Made by a program: the position numbers and the translations under genes
Part shown: positions 39,432 through 51,262 of the stretch, one piece after another
Numbering within the stretch: position 1 is the stretch's first letter
Layout of the letters: each line of letters begins with the position of its first letter
NCBI RefSeq assembly: GCF_014851395.1
Contig: NW_024041150.1
Span: 682,001 to 746,000, forward strand
DNA length: 64,000 nucleotides
Reading direction: 5' to 3'
Source of the DNA: Micropterus salmoides
Taxonomy: Eukaryota > Chordata > Actinopteri > Centrarchiformes > Centrarchidae
The notes under the pieces: generated by a model
Databases searched by the model: none
Seen by the model: the letters and a program-made list of their open reading frames with translations, nothing else
Told to the model about the DNA's origin: nothing

Positions 39432-41285
39432 GTAGTGAGTTAATTTTGCTGATGGAACACATTTGTAAAGGTGAACTCTATGGACAGACGGCTATGGCCT
39501 AAAGGTACAGTGTTTGTGTTTGTGCGCGCATTTCTGTTTACGTAGTGTGTGTATCTGCATGCATTCATACTGCGTGAGTATGTGTGTGTGTGTGTTCTGT
39601 CCACATTAGCGGCTCCAAACAGGTGTGTTTCATATGGAAACAGAATTTTTTAATTATTTTTTTTTTTGAATGCTGACGAAGACACACACAGTGATGTTAA
39701 GACCAGAAGCTGAACAACCTGTCATAAGACAGAAAGAAAGAAACACGCACATGAACACACACGCGCACAAACACACACACACAGACACAGCCTTAGTGGT
39801 CAGCCAAAACAGCAAATGCTGCATAGAGCTTATCTGATTATGAGCAGGGTTAGATAGAGGACTCTGCATCGTAGGGATGAAGAGACATGCAGATAAACAG
39901 ACTGACAGATAGTTTAACTAAAAAAAAATACCCTCCTGGTGGATCACCAGTCTAAAAAACTGTGACCTCTGTCCAGCCAAAACCATTTTGCCATATGTTC
40001 CTCGCCGCCAGTTTAGACTAACAAGAAAATGGGAAATTAAACTGAAAGACACAGTGCATGTCGCACAGAAATAGCTGCATAATGAACATCCCTAACAAAT
40101 AGACCTAGCTTGAAGGCAGAATGCACAAATTGTTGTGATGTGTGGTGTCCGATGTCATGGTGAGAGGAGGGGCTCTGGCACCTATTTATAATAAATTGTT
40201 CTCTGGAAATAAGTGGCCTGATCTCCATGTTTGTGTTTTTACAGTATTTACAATCTTTTAGCTTCCCAATGTGATTTCTAGTTCCTAAAGAAAAATCCTT
40301 TTGTTGTTTTCTTTAGTGCCTTCCAAGGAGACAGAAGTGTTACGGCGAAAACATTTGGATTGATTTGCCGGTAAAAATAATTTTGTAGGTTGCATTATTT
40401 TGAAAAATATCACAAAAGTAGAGTCATGGCAACCAATTTTTCAAACAAGAGAATGGTTGTATGTCCGTCTGCTGTTGTATATAGCTGGTTATGACAGTCT
40501 TTGTCAGAGAAGTTGAAGCGCGTTCTTTTACATACCTTGTGGTGGGAGTGGGTGTGCGATAATGGGATTTTTACCCATGATACACCTGTGTTTAAAGCAA
40601 ATGAAAGTCATTAGACACAGACAATCAGAATTCATGTCTTTGACCATGTTTGGAAAGCTATGAGACCACAAATCCAAATACTAAGGAGTTTTAAAACCTA
40701 TATGTTTTTTAGAAATGCAGTCTATCTTACTGTGCATATTTGTATTACTTGGACAAATATGAGAAAATGCTTCTTAGTCACACATATTTTAAAGTTTCAA
40801 AGTGTATGTGCATTTCTACATTAACCAGTCAGCATCCTGGCAAGGCCTGCCCGTGATGTCAAAATAATGCTTTGATCAAAGTGGGACTTATCTCGTAGTT
40901 CTCATCCTTTCCTGTCTCTTCTTCTCTTGTCTTCTCATTCCTCCCTTTTCTGTCATTCCTACCTGCCTTATCCTCTCCTCTTTCCTCCTATTTTCCCCAC
41001 CGGCCACTTCAGCTTGCCCCCCCCCTTCTCTTCTGCATCTTGCTCAAATGTGCTGTCGATAAACAGAAAACAGTTACTCACCTGAAAAAGGTTCCAGAAA
41101 TAAACCTGACTACAACAGATATGTTAAAAAATTTATTTGATGGAGTTATATTGATAGATATACAAAACTATATAGTTACTGAAGATGCTTTTTGTAATAT
41201 CACTTAATATATTTGTTAAATTAAGCATCAGACAGAAATGCACAGATGACGTTGCCCTCTACTTTCTCATCACATAATAAGTATG

Positions 41286-41312
41286 TTTTCGTGTGAGTCT
41301 CTCACACGAAAA
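41286..41312. other. Short perfect hairpin (12-bp arms, 3-nt loop)
   Basis: ttttcgtgtgag and ctcacacgaaaa are exact reverse complements around 'tct'. It is too short for a microRNA precursor, and no flanking pairing was noticed. Confidence 0.85.
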
Positions 41313-42115
41313 TCTGAACTGCTTGTGTGAAAAGAGTCCTTATTGATTCAGCTCGGCAGATATGAAGGTGTGCGCTGTCTTTTTTGCACATTCACACACT
41401 CTGTTGCTACAGAAAGGGCCTTGAGAATGTATAACGACTCCGAGACTGAACACACAAATAAAAGTGCACACGTTACAGACTTATGTGTCAGATGATGGTT
41501 CTCCTGCTGGCACATACACAGAGAGAAATAGAGATCACAGTGCATCCTGACACACACACACATAAAAAGCCTCTTTTCTTTTCTACAGGACAGAGCATTA
41601 CTGCAAGGTTGACCTCTTTACCATAATAACCTATTTTCTCTTTCTGTGTATGTTTCTTTAGTTTTCCGCTGTCCTTTCTCTCTCCCCGTTATCACTCTAA
41701 CAAACTCCCACACTCTCGTCATGCATCTTTCCTCCTTTTTCCTGCCCCTCTGATTCTTTTTCCTTCCTCTCCCTCTGTCTCTCTCTCTCTAGCCATGCTT
41801 CATTGACCGTGACACTTATAATGGTGTAATATGATTGAATACGACTGCTGCTTCTTCGTTGGACAGTATTAATTTCGCTTTTTCTTCCATGCGAACGGCT
41901 TCACTCCAGTATATTTATTTGCCTGCTCTATGCCTTAATCCCTGACCATGACTCAGAGACTTATAGAGCATCACTTACAGCAACCTCTCTGTCTTTGTTC
42001 TTTTTTGTTGTGTCATCTGTCCTGTAAGTTTGTGTTGGTATATCTGCTTATTTCTCTCATCTTCTAAATTATCTTCATTTCTCATTCTCTGTCTGTCGTC
42101 ATCTCTCGCTTCCAG

Positions 42116-42155
42116 TTTAGTTGTCCTTCCACTGAAGCAGTGAAGGACAACTAAA
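42116..42155. other. Near-perfect hairpin (18-bp arms, 3-nt loop)
   Basis: The left arm 42116-42134 and right arm 42138-42155 pair fully apart from one extra C in the left arm, around the loop 'aag'. This could be the relic of a foldback element or a local inverted duplication. The stem is shorter than that of a typical microRNA precursor. Confidence 0.85.
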
Positions 42156-42204
42156 GCCACCTCTATAACAGGTTAATTGTTATTTCTATATAGAAGGACC
42201 AGGC

Positions 42205-42234
42205 TATATATATATACACACACACACACATATA
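42205..42234. repeat. Compound (TA)n(CA)n microsatellite
   Basis: About six TA units run directly into about eight CA units and end in 'tata'. Confidence 0.9.
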
Positions 42235-43048
42235 AAGGGCTGATTCTGCCCTTTAAACCTTGATGAGGATGTGAGTGAGTGTTACGTCTGTTTCTCTTAA
42301 CTTCAACTTCAAGATGTGGTGCCAATCACTTTGAATTTCAGCAGGAGTAATTATGAGTGACTCTGGAAAAGAGCACTTCCTTGACCTGATCTGTCAGGTT
42401 GCAGTCGTGTAATATTAGCTTACAAATATTGTTTATTTTATTTATTGTTTTGTTTAACAGAGACAGTGCACATGAATAAACATTGCTGTAAATGGGAGTT
42501 AGCCAAGCAGTAATTTTTCATCTTTCGTTTGTGGATGTTTACCATACTGTAGCTATGTTTTTGATGGGCTAAACAATGGCAGTGGTTGTCTTTGCGATTC
42601 ATATGAAATGTAAACAGATAATCCAGTTGGAGATATTTTTAAATCCAGTGAAGTAGCAGTTGCTTTGAGCCATTTTCATACATTGTATGTGTTTTCAGTG
42701 TTTATGTGGGGTGACATCAAATTTGTCACAGCAATGCTTATTTTTATTGCAATGTTATGAAAGCAAGTGCCATCAACATTGTTTATATTCTACTGGCAAG
42801 GTTGAACAAACAAGGTCACAATGTGTGTGTGTGTGTGTGCATGCACATGTCACTCCAATGTGTCCGTGCATGTGGGCGTTTTCACATATGGGGGCTAAAG
42901 CTGACCATGCAAGGTCAGTGTGTAGTCTGTGTGCACATGCCAGTGCACCTGAGCATGAGCATCACCAGAACAACAAACAGTCGTTTCAGGCAGTTTGTCT
43001 GCATGTGTCCGTCTCACCTAAAGGTGAGATATGCAAGGTCAGCCTGAG

Positions 43049-43051
<3 letters not shown>

Positions 43052-43080
<29 letters not shown>
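43052..43080. repeat. (GT)14 microsatellite
   Basis: Uninterrupted array. A shorter GT tract lies at about 42823-42839. Together they create Cys-Val runs in the local 145-codon frame, which is not a gene. Confidence 0.92.
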
Positions 43081-43083
<3 letters not shown>

Positions 43084-43192
43084 GAAGTTTAAGCATCCGT
43101 CTTCACTTGTGTTCTTATCTTTAGTTTATTCCAATTTAGTCTAGTATACTGGAAGAAGTGAAAGAGGAAGAACAAGATGAAAAAAAAAGAAG

Positions 43193-43224
43193 AAATGCTT
43201 TATTAATCCCATAAGGGGAAATGA
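43193..43224 (+). repeat. Remnant of a teleost repeat ('tttattaatccc...ggggaaat')
   Basis: The words 'ctttattaatcccataaggggaaat' style resemble, from memory, a common fish repeat end that reads 'tttattgatcccc..ggggaaatt'. A second weaker match lies at 55478-55512. Only this short core is recognisable. Confidence 0.45.
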
Positions 43225-43959
43225 TAATAATACAAAGTACTAATGGTAATAATAGTATGCAGATGTGTTTGGGGTCAGTCATACAGGGGTAAATACATCA
43301 CCACTTGTCTAGACAGCTGTTTTGACCTTTTTATATGAGAAAATAGGCAATGCACCAATCTTCAAGAGCAGTTTAGAGCAATAAGAGCTGCATGTCACCA
43401 GGTTTCACTCTTGAGATGAAAAGAAATATATCAAAGAATATATCTTGCTGTGACATTTGGAGGTGATCACAGAGTAAAACCATAATTATCCCTGCTCACT
43501 TTTGGCACTAGCACCAACACCTGGTCAATCAAATCCAAAAAAGGGTGGCCAATACATCGAGGTGGTTGTTGTTGACAGACAAACATGCATCAGTTTGGGG
43601 AACCTTTGGCAAAAGGAACAACTTCTGCAGCTTTGTTGAGATATGCGATTCATATATGGGTCTTTGGTTAGAGGGAAGTTTGAGACCCAACACTGAAGGC
43701 TTATTGAAGTATTGCAGCTCAGAAGAACAAAGGGCTCTTTATGTCAACCTGGAGAAAGAAGGGAGGGGATTTAGCCTCATACGGGGATAGAAGTGCGGGT
43801 GTGGGGGGGTATTATCAAGTATCCAGCACGTCCATACACTGGTTTGGAGCGGGATGAGGGGGAATAGAAAATGGGTGAGGGAAATGAGAATGAGGGGAGA
43901 GCATGGGGGATCGTTTTGCAAGGGAGGATGTTTTGGCACAATGACCCTTGTGTCCTCCA

Positions 43960-44110
43960 GTTTGTCACTGAGTCGAGTGTTTGTCGGTGGTTGCGGGTGA
44001 GGGGTGGGAGAGGGCGATTCAAAGGGGTAATTAGGGTCATTAAACATGCATGGTAGGTGTAATTGTCTGCGACATTGCTGATCAATTCCTCCCTCTTACC
44101 TCCATGCCCA
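43960..44110. promoter_or_regulatory. Candidate conserved noncoding element
   Basis: Unique stretch following a G-rich block (43740-43960). It contains 'attcaaagggg' (TCF/LEF-like), 'taattagggtcattaaacatgcatgg' style homeodomain/octamer words and 'tgctgatcaattc'. Texture-based inference. The surrounding frames on both strands are not coding. Confidence 0.35.
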
Positions 44111-45737
44111 CCCCCTGTTCCCATCAACTCACCAAAACTCATTCATCTTCATAATGTTTATTCCAAAATAAGTTATGAACCATTTGAACTAAAAGAGCAA
44201 AGGCTAATTTCTCTGGTACAAGACATTAAACTACATTGTTTAAGTTAAAGACATTTGCTTAAAATTGTTTATAATGTCAAGCCAAATCTAGCATGTGCAA
44301 ATGTCACATATAGATTAATACCAGGTTAAAATGAAGCCCTTTAACCATTTATCTTGTGAGGTGTTGTATTTGGTTTAATTGTGACAGGATCAAAGGTCAA
44401 ATCAATTGAGGATCCAACCATACTGCAAAACATACTCTTGTTTCAGTAGTACAACCACAAAAACTAGGATTTCTTTCCCATTTTTTTCTTTCTAAGGTTT
44501 CCTTGTTCCTAATTTCATTTTGTAATCCATGTTAAGATGTCCAACATAGAATAGCTGACAAGAGAAGAACTTGCTATTAAATATTATTATATATAAGTTA
44601 TTAGCTATCCCCTGGCCTTTACTTTGGGGGAAATGAAGCATTTGATAGTGCACATACTGCTTTGAAATCAAACCCATCATTGCACTTTATTATTGTGAAT
44701 AAAAACTGATTCAGAGCTATTAAACCACTAATAATCTCTAGGTGAACAGATCATGACCTGCCTTTTAGACTGAATGTTCGGCCAGTAAGGTCTCCATGGG
44801 CTAATGTAAATGTAAACGGTGTGTCAGTTACTGGATAAATGGGATGGAGGGGTGTACATCCCAGGGTGAAGGGTGGTCTTTAAAGGCTTAGTGGCATCCA
44901 CTAAGACTCTATGTTCTGCCCCTTGCCTCCTCAATAGAGCAAATCTAATCTGGGTCTGCATAGGGCTGCTTCTTTTCGTCTCTTGGGCGACTCTCTCCCT
45001 CCCTCTTTCTCCATTTTCCATCTCAACCCTAAGCGACTCACTGTCTCGCTCAAGGACACTTTGACTGGACACATGGTTGTTGATGCACATATATTGCACT
45101 GAAAGAAGTGTTGACCTTTGAGCTAGAGACTCGTCTGCCAAACCACTTGATGAAAACCTCCCACCGGTGTACAGAGGTCTCCATCAAGCTCTTTCTCTCT
45201 GACATATGTCTGTCTCTCTGTGCACTCTTTCCTTCACCATCATTTTAGTAGTTTTCTGCCATGTTTAAGGAACACACACACTGTAAACATACTATTTCTA
45301 TTTGTAAGCAGGTTTAGATATCAACAGGATATCATAAAAAATAGTATTTAGTATATGTAGTATAGTTACCTCATGACATATCAGTGCTTGATGCTGTATC
45401 ATGTTAGCATTGAGCACTAATAACACTTAAATAAATAAACCATGTCACAAAAACAACAACATATTGTGATTTTCCTTCAGCTTAACTTTTCAAATTAAAT
45501 GTTTTCCAATGAAAACAAAAGGTGTGTCTTGTCAATGTATGCATCTTTCACTCCCCATCTCACTATCTCTTCTGTCTCTCTCTCTCCCTCACTGGCTCCC
45601 AAGGGTCATGGTGTCAGCTGTTGGACAATGGGACAGCTGTATCCAGATCAGCTAAAGAGCCACAAGCCCCCAGGGGTGGGATTAAGCCAATTAGTAGATG
45701 TCAATCACCATGACATATCATGGACAGCTAGATCAAT

Positions 45738-47367
45738 ACTTGGATGAATGGAGGGAGGGTGGGACAGACGGATGGATGGAGGCTTGCAGTGGGTGCAGGG
45801 ATAGATTGAGGAGCAAGTGTGGCCGGGTGGAGGGATAAACGGATGGAGAAAGGAAAGAAAGGAAGTCTTGAGGATGCAAAATGGACATTGGAGATTGGAG
45901 GGATGGTTGGACAGAAGAAGTAAGGGAACACAAGTGAGCAGCAATCAAGTGGGTTTTTGGATGGAAGGTTGGAAGGAAATTTAACTACACCCAAGCAGCG
46001 TTTGGACAGATGCAGATAGACAATGTAAGATAGTTCTTCTCATGAAGGCACTGTGATAAAGAACTGGAAATCATTAAAATGGTAGAAAAAATGGAGATAT
46101 GGAAGAAAAAGATTAAATCAGGAAGAGAAAATGCTGGTAAGAGCCGAGTGATAGGTAAAGAGACATACGGGAGCAAAAATAAAGAAAGAAAGTGATCCAC
46201 AGAGATACATAAAGACTAGTGCCATAATAAAGTGTAGCCTCAGCTTGCAACCCCAAGATACGTTAAAAATGAATCGGTCTGCAAATCAGTCCTCCCTCTC
46301 TCCCCCAATCTCTCTCTCCTGATCATCTCTATCCCATCTGTTTTGCATTTAAGTATTTGTGGGTGTGTGCTTTGTAGTACAAAGATTTTTGTGGGAGACA
46401 TATAACTTGTTTATCATGGTTGGGGACATCAGAACATCCTATCTCCTTCTGACAGCTGAGAGATGAAAAAAGGCCCCAGAAGAGAACCAACAGGCCTCAG
46501 AGAGAGAGAGAGAGAGAGAATGACAGGGAGGAGGAGGATGTGGGGATACTTAGGAGGAAAGGAAAGCAAAAAATTATGCAAAAAAGGAGAGGAAATGAGG
46601 GGGGAAAGTGAGTAATAGGGATGCAGATGGTTAATAAAGAAACACACCACCAATTTCAAGCGAGAAAAGAAAGAAAGAAAGGATTTAGGAAAGACACAAA
46701 AAAATGAGTGTGAATGAAAGAATAGTACAAAGGCGGAGACAGGGAGTAGAGTGGAAAAGGAACGATGAGGATACTAAAAACTTTGGCACATCTGTCATAT
46801 CCAGACTATTAGGAAATAATTGTGAATGAATATGCCTTCAATAGCAAACCGCTACTGTTCCTTTTAATGTTTTGAGCTGATTGAGCTGAAAGTGAATGGA
46901 CTGAAGAACTACAGAATATAGAACTTGATTTACAGTAAAGGGACGTGGAGGAAGTGGAAAAAAGGAGAAGAGGGAGAGGAAAGGAGGGAAGACAAAAAAA
47001 AAGAAAGGAGGGGAAGATGGTGTAAGAACATCCAAACAAATTAACGATGGGGTAAAGATGCGGAGGCTTCAAGTGACACAAAGAGTAGAATGGAACAAAA
47101 CGGGAAGGGGGATAAATAATGAGAAAAGGGACATGTTTTAAAAGCAATAAAGCTGAATGAAAGGATGGGAGAGGAGGTTCTATAAAAATAGAAAAATATG
47201 AATAAAAGGCCAGATGAGTGAGAAAAGGGAGGAAGCACGACAAAAGAGCAGAAAAGGGAGACAGAGGAGGAAAATGAGGAGGAGAAGATGCTGTTGTATG
47301 AATATTAAGCTTGGAACATCTGGCATGACTCTCAAAAAGTTCTTCAGCCTTTTGAATTTGTATGTTC

Positions 47368-47437
<70 letters not shown>

Positions 47438-47735
47438 AAATGTGCGTATGAAAGGAGGGTATTGGGTGGGGGTTTGTTAGTCTAAAGCAGTGATGCACAA
47501 AGACACACAACCCAGGCCTGCCACACTCGCTTATATACGCTTGGATGGATATAGAAAGAAAGATCGAAGGTTTGAGGAAGAGAGGAAATGAGATGGGGGA
47601 AAAAGAGAAGCTAAATATGGGGATGGAAAGAGGGGACAGAAAGAGGGAGGAGAAGGACAGATGGAGAGGACCGGAGGGGAGAGACCGAGAGCAAGACAAG
47701 GAGGGAAGGAGTCGGAGGAGAGATTTGTTTTTGAT
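45738..47735. repeat. Polypurine-rich, strand-asymmetric low-complexity zone
   Basis: The plus strand is dominated by A and G in blocks at about 45738-46200, 46441-46790, 46905-47000, 47040-47300 and 47545-47730, with 'gga/gaa/ggat' words and a (GT)n array embedded. The minus strand therefore yields long Ser/Pro/Phe/Leu-rich frames, the longest 296 codons (46809-47699). These have no domains or methionine-proximal signal structure beyond hydrophobic low complexity, and run through the CA array as a Thr-His run. I read them as artefacts. Confidence 0.75.
47370..47437. repeat. (GT)n microsatellite with one GC interruption
   Basis: Array of about 68 bp interrupted once by 'gcgt' near 47398, inside the polypurine zone. 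Confidence 0.94.
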
Positions 47736-47925
47736 TGATTTACCTCGCTCTCCAAGGCCACAGAGTCATGTAATCATCAGGAGGATTTTTGATCTGCACT
47801 CTTTATGGAAGGGATGTGTCACTTCTTCAACTCATTCGTGTGACATACAAGAAGTATATTTTCTCTCTCTGACATGTAAATAGTACCCATCATGACTCTC
47901 ACATATTCATAGAAATAGTCATAAA

Positions 47926-48463
47926 CAATGTATTTCTGTCCCTTTTTAAACACATAAAAGCATGTGTTCTACGTGTTTGTACTCTCAACGAGGCTTTGGA
48001 TCATTCATTTGTTTTCTATGAAATGTTTAGTTTTATCCTTTTTTCATAACCTCTGAGAATAAGGGCAAATTGTGCTCTTTAAATTTAAAGAAATGTATTT
48101 TGTCCCTTTTTTATTATTTCAAAAACCCTGTGTTTCCTGCCTGTTTTCACTTGTAAGGAGGCTTTGAATAATGCATGGTGTTTCGTCAGTAACATATTGT
48201 TCTAACTTTTGGTGGAGAAAAATTTATTTTTCTTGTTTTCACTTTCAAATTTAGAATGTGATTACTTTGATAGAAGAAACCTTTTTATATTTATTAATTC
48301 TGAAACTTCTTAAACGAGTGTACTTTCTCTCTCGCCTCTTTTCTTTCTCATTTTCTCTTTTTCCCTCTTTAAAAGTGTATTCTGTCTGGCCTTTGAGATC
48401 TTGACAGGCATATTTTCCGCCTGTTTTAACCCTTAAGGAGGCGCTGAATAATTCATTGGGTTG
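47926..48463 (+). repeat. Triplicated degenerate ~95-bp module
   Basis: Three directly oriented, diverged copies lie at about 47926-48020, 48090-48184 and 48373-48463. Each opens with 'a.tgtatt.tgtc', passes through a 'tgttt.c(t/g)(g)cctgttt' word, and closes with 'aaggaggctttgaataattcatt'-type sequence (in copy 1, 'acgaggctttggatcattcatt'). The copies are separated by unrelated AT-rich spacers, with starts about 164 and 283 bp apart. The family is not recognised. No coding frame is shared by the copies. Confidence 0.65.
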
Positions 48464-48741
48464 TGCTCCCACTAGTTTTTCTAATGGTTCAGTCACAAAG
48501 CCATACATTTGTAAATGAGGGTAATCCACCTTTATGAGTCCCTGCGTATGTGTGCAGGGCAGTGTGTGTGTGTGTGTGTTTAGACGGGTCAGGCTCTCAG
48601 GTTTTAAAACAAGGAGCGTTTTGTCCAACAAGAATTTTGTGTTGTGTGTGTGTGTGTGTGTGTTTTAGCTGTCGAGGGCTGAGTGCTGCCAGGATTTGTA
48701 GCTGTGCTACCACAATGACCCTTTCATCCAAAGAACCATCT

Positions 48742-48744
<3 letters not shown>

Positions 48745-48811
<67 letters not shown>
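48745..48811. repeat. (GT)33 microsatellite
   Basis: Uninterrupted array of about 67 bp. Shorter GT and CA arrays lie at about 48561-48580, 48643-48663 and 49030-49052. They explain the Cys-Val and Thr-His frames around 48.5-49.0 kb. Confidence 0.95.
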
Positions 48812-48813
<2 letters not shown>

Positions 48814-51196
48814 TCCATGCATCCATGTGTGCGTCTGTGCGTGATTTTGTAGGCCTCTTTTCTGTGTGACCCAATCTCTTTATCTGTCCAGCACAATAAA
48901 AGATGGAGGCCTGAAGGCACAGACACAAACGGACAGACATCAGACACAGAGACAGACAGCAGGAGGATAAGCAGACAGACAGAAATGGACTCTAAAGAGC
49001 TGTATAATTCAGGACACTGGCATGGCCTAAACACACACACACACACACACACTATTTAACCACAATCTGTCAATACAGTCAAAGCCTCTATACCTGCCTT
49101 CCTATCTTAACCTTAACACAGGTGCCTTGAACTGTTAACACTCCAGGAAAAAGAGGATCAGCTATCAGAGCTATTCTATCCACCAGATGGACTACACATC
49201 TTGCTGAATGTTTTGCTTACCTTTTTATTGCATGAAACTGACACTATTACAGCAATAGCAGAATATGGTAAAATTCCTAGATTACAAACATCAGCGGCGT
49301 GCAGTAGTGAAAAGTGCAAGAGTCAGACCGCAGGAGTGAAATGAGAGCCAAGCACTGAAGTAGAAAAGCTTTTCAGCTCCAAGATAAGAGCATATTAGGG
49401 CGAGTGCAGGTGGGGAAAGACGTGGGGGCCTGAAAGGCTTTATTAGTTCTTGATGAGACGCGTTTTCAGTCTACAAGAATAAGTGAAAACTGGGACGAGT
49501 GACTACAGTTGTGATTGGAAAGGTTGTTTCCACGTCGGGGAAGCACAGAGACAGATCAGACTTAGATTATATCTCCTTAAAATAATGTACAGGAGTATTG
49601 CAGCTTTACTCAATGCATCATCTATAACAGTAGTCAGCATTTTGCGGGCCTCTTTGTTCACTGGGTATGGAAAATGGATGCAAGGAGAAGAGGTGGAGAG
49701 AGAGAAACAAAAACGGAGATAAAATGAGGAAGGAAAGGTAGAGGAGTACAAAAATGGAGATGGCGGAGATGACAAAGAGGAGGAAGAAATGAGGCAAAAG
49801 GAGAACAAAGAATGGAAACTCTGGTGGTGCAGGACATCTGTGTGTGCATGTGATGCCAGTTTCCCAGCTGTGAATAGATCTGTTGAAACAAACCTTGTCT
49901 GACAGCAATCTCACCCACTCACCCCTACCTGCTTTCAGGAAATGCCATTTAGACTTTTTTTTTTCTTTCTGCTTTCTTTATTTTTCAGCAGACGTGTTTT
50001 TTGGCCTTGTAAGGCTCCTAATTTGATGAGTTTTCCATGGATGTGGCCCCCCAGTTCCTCTGCGTGCATGAGCTTGTGTATGGTTTTGGCAAGAGGGCCG
50101 AGCTATTTCTGGCATCCTTGATCGGTTGGACACGCTAAGCAAAGTCTGGGTTTATTAACCACCACTGTTTCTCGAATTTCACATATTCTTTTGCTTTATT
50201 TTTTCATTCCTACTTCTTTCCTTTCCTCACTCACCCGTCGACTCTCTCACTCCTCTCCTTTTCTCTTTATTTACCTCTCGACTAAACCACTTTTAGCCTT
50301 ACGTTGTGCAGTGTGTATAAGAAAGAAGTGACAATGGTCGATTGTACCAAATTAAAACAGATACTTTTTGAGCGAGGAAATATTTCCGAGGTCCTTTATA
50401 CCTTCAGACAAGAATTTCAACATTCAACATTTTTTCTTTCCACAATTCAAAGAAAGTTTTAGAGTAGAAACTGAAAATGATCTGGGCCTCCACAGTGACT
50501 GAAGAGTACATATTTTCATTTGCATTGCATTTAAACAGTCATGCTTGTTTTCTGGCACCTCTGGTTACTCAGCATACAGTATAACATTAGCATTCACCTC
50601 GCCTTCCCAGATACTAACCTGCTTATCAAAGTCTGTATGTGCATAGAAACACCCCTCTTTAACACGCTTCTCGTTGAATTATATTATCAGTGGAAAGGTC
50701 ACACTGAAGTGCGTTGCAGTGGGAAGTTGGAGCACATTCACAAGTTAAATATATTTCAGATTTTACCAAAAGAGAGACACATAGAGAATCAGTACAATCC
50801 TTTACCAGAGATTTCCAAATGCACTGACAAGCTCATGCTGAATCGTCTGGCTGCTCACAAGGTCATTTCGGATTTCATCTAATGGGTTCAAAAAAAGAGT
50901 TTTGCCCTCAGCACAACAGTTTCCTTTTCAACAGGTTTTAGAGAAACACAGATGCTTTGTGGGTGAATGACGCACTGTTCACCTTCATGAGAGCACCATC
51001 ATCATCAACGTGTCTCCAGTAGATACTGACAGTGTTGATCCATGCAAACATACAAAAACATACATTTTTGATAACAAGGTTTATAGGTACACGTCCATGT
51101 ATTAAACATTAATCTGCTGAAAGGGGTCTTTAATCATTTAACCCATGTACCGTTACTGCCCACTAGGTATACTTCTTATATTCATGTAGCTTCAAC
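48812..51196. other. Gene-free probable intronic DNA
   Basis: Holds a CA array at 49030-49052 and a purine-rich block at 49675-49815 (source of the Ser/Phe/Leu frames on the minus strand). A strong pyrimidine tract ending in 'ttttcag' near 49988 resembles a splice acceptor, but no coding frame with a donor follows it. The 113-codon plus-strand frame at 50541-50882 has no recognised domain. Confidence 0.45.
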
Positions 51197-51262
51197 CAAG
51201 TCCAGTTGCCCTTTGAACCTTCCTTGGATAACTGACCTGGATGAATGAGAATCTTCACAGAT
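51197..51262 (+). repeat. Dispersed repeat fragment, copy 2
   Basis: Same family and orientation as 21942-22014, sharing 'caagtccagttgcccttt', 'aaccttccttggataact', 'gacctggatga' and 'tgagaatcttcacag'. A partial third occurrence, 'ttgcccttgattataaccttccttggatt', lies at 51546-51574, so two pieces of the family sit about 350 bp apart. Confidence 0.75.

Larger units (their letters stand above)
38922..42820. other. Gene-free probable intronic DNA with short inverted repeats
   Basis: Holds a CA array (39337-39366), short GT tracts near 39580-39596, CT-rich patches (40905-41030, 41640-41800), a mixed TA/CA array at 42205-42234, and three inverted repeats listed separately. No exon is supported. 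Confidence 0.45.

Noticed and set aside
42687..43124. 145-codon plus-strand frame rich in Cys and His
   Set aside because: The Cys/His content comes from GT/CA-rich words. There is no regular zinc-finger spacing and no splice context.
46809..47699. 296-codon minus-strand open frame, the longest in the window
   Set aside because: It is the complement of the polypurine zone and the GT array, with a Ser/Pro/Phe/Leu-rich low-complexity product, no domain and overlapping open frames in other phases.
48597..49052. 151-codon minus-strand frame
   Set aside because: Built largely from CA/GT arrays (Thr-His and Cys-Val runs).
49950..50060. Strong acceptor-like pyrimidine tract ending 'tttttcag'
   Set aside because: No open coding exon with a donor follows; the only nearby donor would leave an exon of about 20 nt.
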